A stretch of 6,228 nucleotides of DNA, from positions 1 through 6,228 of the forward strand of contig WFQS01000617.1 of assembly GCA_015486915.1 (NCBI GenBank), in the 5' to 3' direction. The translations under genes were made by a program, and so were the position numbers. Source of the stretch: Desulfobacteraceae bacterium. Its GTDB lineage: Bacteria; Desulfobacterota; Desulfobacteria; Desulfobacterales; Desulfobacteraceae. Of this stretch, positions 5,576 to 6,228 are shown piece after piece. Below the pieces are notes generated by a model. The model saw only the letters and a program-made list of their open reading frames with translations, searched no databases and was not told the origin of the DNA. How positions within the stretch are numbered: the first letter of the stretch is position 1; every line of letters starts with the position of its first letter.

Positions 5576-6058
5576 TTATTGTTTATATCCGATCATACGC
5601 AGAAAGTCTTTTCTTTTTTCAATATCATCTTCTGTTTCAATACCCTTTGATGAAAATCCGTCAATAACCCCGAGAATTCCTCTGCCCTGATCTGTCTCTG
5701 CAATAATGACCTGTACGGGATTTGCCGTTGCGCAGTGGATACGTGCAACCTCCGGAACATTTTTTATTGTATTGAGGATGTTAACGGGAAACATGTCCTT
5801 CATAAATATAATAAAAGAATGACCTGCAGAAAGGGCAAACGCATTTTTCCTGGCAAGCAAAATTAATTCCTCATCCGTTCCACTGTATCTGACAAGGCAG
5901 TCCATGGACGCTTCACAAAAAGCAACCCCGAATTTTGCGTCTGGCACTGTACATACAATTGCCTCGTGGATATCTTCAATGGTTTTTATAAAATGTGAGT
6001 GACCAAGAATAAAATTCAGTTCATCCGGGTTTTCAATTGTGACTATTGCAAGTTCCAT
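5576..6058 (-). CDS. PF04008 (COG1839) adenosine-specific kinase family protein
   Basis: A 160-residue protein of the family named from the archaeal protein PAE2307, whose structure was solved with adenosine or AMP bound. The biological reaction is not well established, so the kinase name should be used with care. Family-typical segments are visible: a start ELAIVTIENP, FIKTIEDIHEA, KFGVAFCEAS, a GTDEE stretch, ALSAGHSF, NTIKNVPEVARI, ATANPVQVIIAET and GRGILGVIDG. The frame is open to 6169, but the true start is ATG at 6058. GGAGG (6068-6064) lies 5 nt upstream of it, the family N-terminus begins at this Met, and the 37 extra residues upstream look unrelated. A second Met four codons earlier would place its own start codon on the ribosome site, so it is less likely. 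The gene is convergent with hcpR with no clear terminator between, and has no obvious functional tie to the hcp module. Confidence 0.9.
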   Translation of the reverse strand: MELAIVTIENPDELNFILGHSHFIKTIEDIHEAIVCTVPDAKFGVAFCEASMDCLVRYSGTDEELILLARKNAFALSAGHSFIIFMKDMFPVNILNTIKNVPEVARIHCATANPVQVIIAETDQGRGILGVIDGFSSKGIETEDDIEKRKDFLRMIGYKQ

Positions 6059-6137
6059 TTTATCCTCCATGGTTTGTAAGGGAACTTCCAAAAAATAATT
6101 TACGCATCCTGTTTGCCCTTTTGCCCGTTTTCTCTGT
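6059..6137 (-). promoter_or_regulatory. 5' leader of the PF04008 gene
   Basis: This stretch holds the GGAGG ribosome site at 6064-6068 that fixes the start at 6058. Further upstream are two direct TTTGCCC copies (6112-6118 and 6120-6126), GGGCAAA on the gene strand. No confident promoter is seen here; promoter elements probably lie beyond the hairpin at 6138-6180. Confidence 0.4.
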
Positions 6138-6180
6138 TGTGATAACAGGCACATAGTTCGACTATGCACCTGTCATCACG
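6138..6180. repeat. Long imperfect hairpin / palindromic element upstream of the PF04008 gene
   Basis: An inverted repeat of 43 nt. Stem segments are 6139-6143/6175-6179, 6145-6149/6169-6173 and 6152-6157/6161-6166, giving 16 Watson-Crick pairs. They are interrupted by one A-C mismatch and a two-by-two internal loop, and closed by a 3 nt loop TCG. Neither strand has a T-run after it, so it is not an intrinsic terminator. Its size suggests a REP-like dispersed palindrome or an mRNA leader structure. The element may extend to the GGGCAAA pair at 6112-6126; copy number in the genome is unknown. Confidence 0.6.
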
Positions 6181-6228
6181 CCTTGAAAACGAACAAAAGT
6201 ACTGCACGATATACGTATATTATTTTCT
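6181..6228. other. AT-rich right edge with a 12 bp palindrome
   Basis: ATATACGTATAT (6209-6220) is a perfect palindrome. Read on the minus strand, TATATC or TATACG here could act as a -10 element for the PF04008 gene, but the matching -35 would lie outside the window. No gene is seen here. Confidence 0.25.

Noticed and set aside
6059..6169. 37-codon N-terminal extension of the PF04008 gene
   Set aside because: The family N-terminus starts at the Met at 6058, GGAGG sits 5 nt before it, and the extension reads through an apparently non-coding leader.

Overview
The window looks like chromosomal DNA from an AT-rich, anaerobic, sulfate-reducing-type bacterium of the Desulfobacterota (a Desulfobacterales-like genome is my best guess). 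The grounds are a class I hybrid cluster protein of the Desulfovibrio type, an HcpR-like CRP/FNR regulator, an HD protein with an N-terminal Cys-rich segment of a kind I associate with these bacteria, and the overall codon and base use. No species can be named from the sequence alone.

Layout, left to right. Positions 1-723 (minus) hold most of an HD-domain phosphohydrolase-like gene that runs off the left edge. It has no stop inside the window and so is easy to miss. Positions 832-2478 (minus) hold hcp, the hybrid cluster protein, with every cluster ligand present. It lies 108 bp upstream of the HD gene in the same direction. Positions 2479-3182 are a 704 bp divergent intergenic region with candidate FNR-family operators, a perfect-armed 18 bp palindrome, and a set of repeated hairpins. 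Positions 3183-4862 (plus) hold a membrane chemoreceptor with a PilJ/NarX-like P-box sensor domain. It overlaps by 4 bp (ATGA) a CRP/FNR-family regulator at 4859-5551 (plus), probably HcpR. Convergent to these, 5576-6058 (minus) encodes a PF04008 'adenosine-specific kinase' family protein. Its leader, at the right edge, carries a long imperfect hairpin.

How the genes fit together (inference). Hcp removes NO or related reactive nitrogen species, and HcpR-type regulators control hcp in relatives. The chemoreceptor is of a class whose P-box binds nitrate or nitrite in NarX. The divergent arrangement therefore looks like a nitrosative-stress module in which one signal drives detoxification (hcp), transcription (hcpR) and motility (the receptor). 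The HD protein and the PF04008 protein have no established link to this pathway.

The most unusual element is the 5' region of the receptor gene. It contains two full and one truncated copy of a ~110 nt tandem unit. Each full unit has three hairpins, and the unit sequences have drifted while base pairing in every stem is kept by compensatory changes. Loop sequences (TCAT, TTT) stay fixed. Further copies of the first hairpin occur inverted at 2829-2852 and as a lone copy with G-U-type pairs at 2567-2590. This pattern suggests a repeated structured RNA, or a hairpin-recognised DNA element, that I do not recognise from known families.
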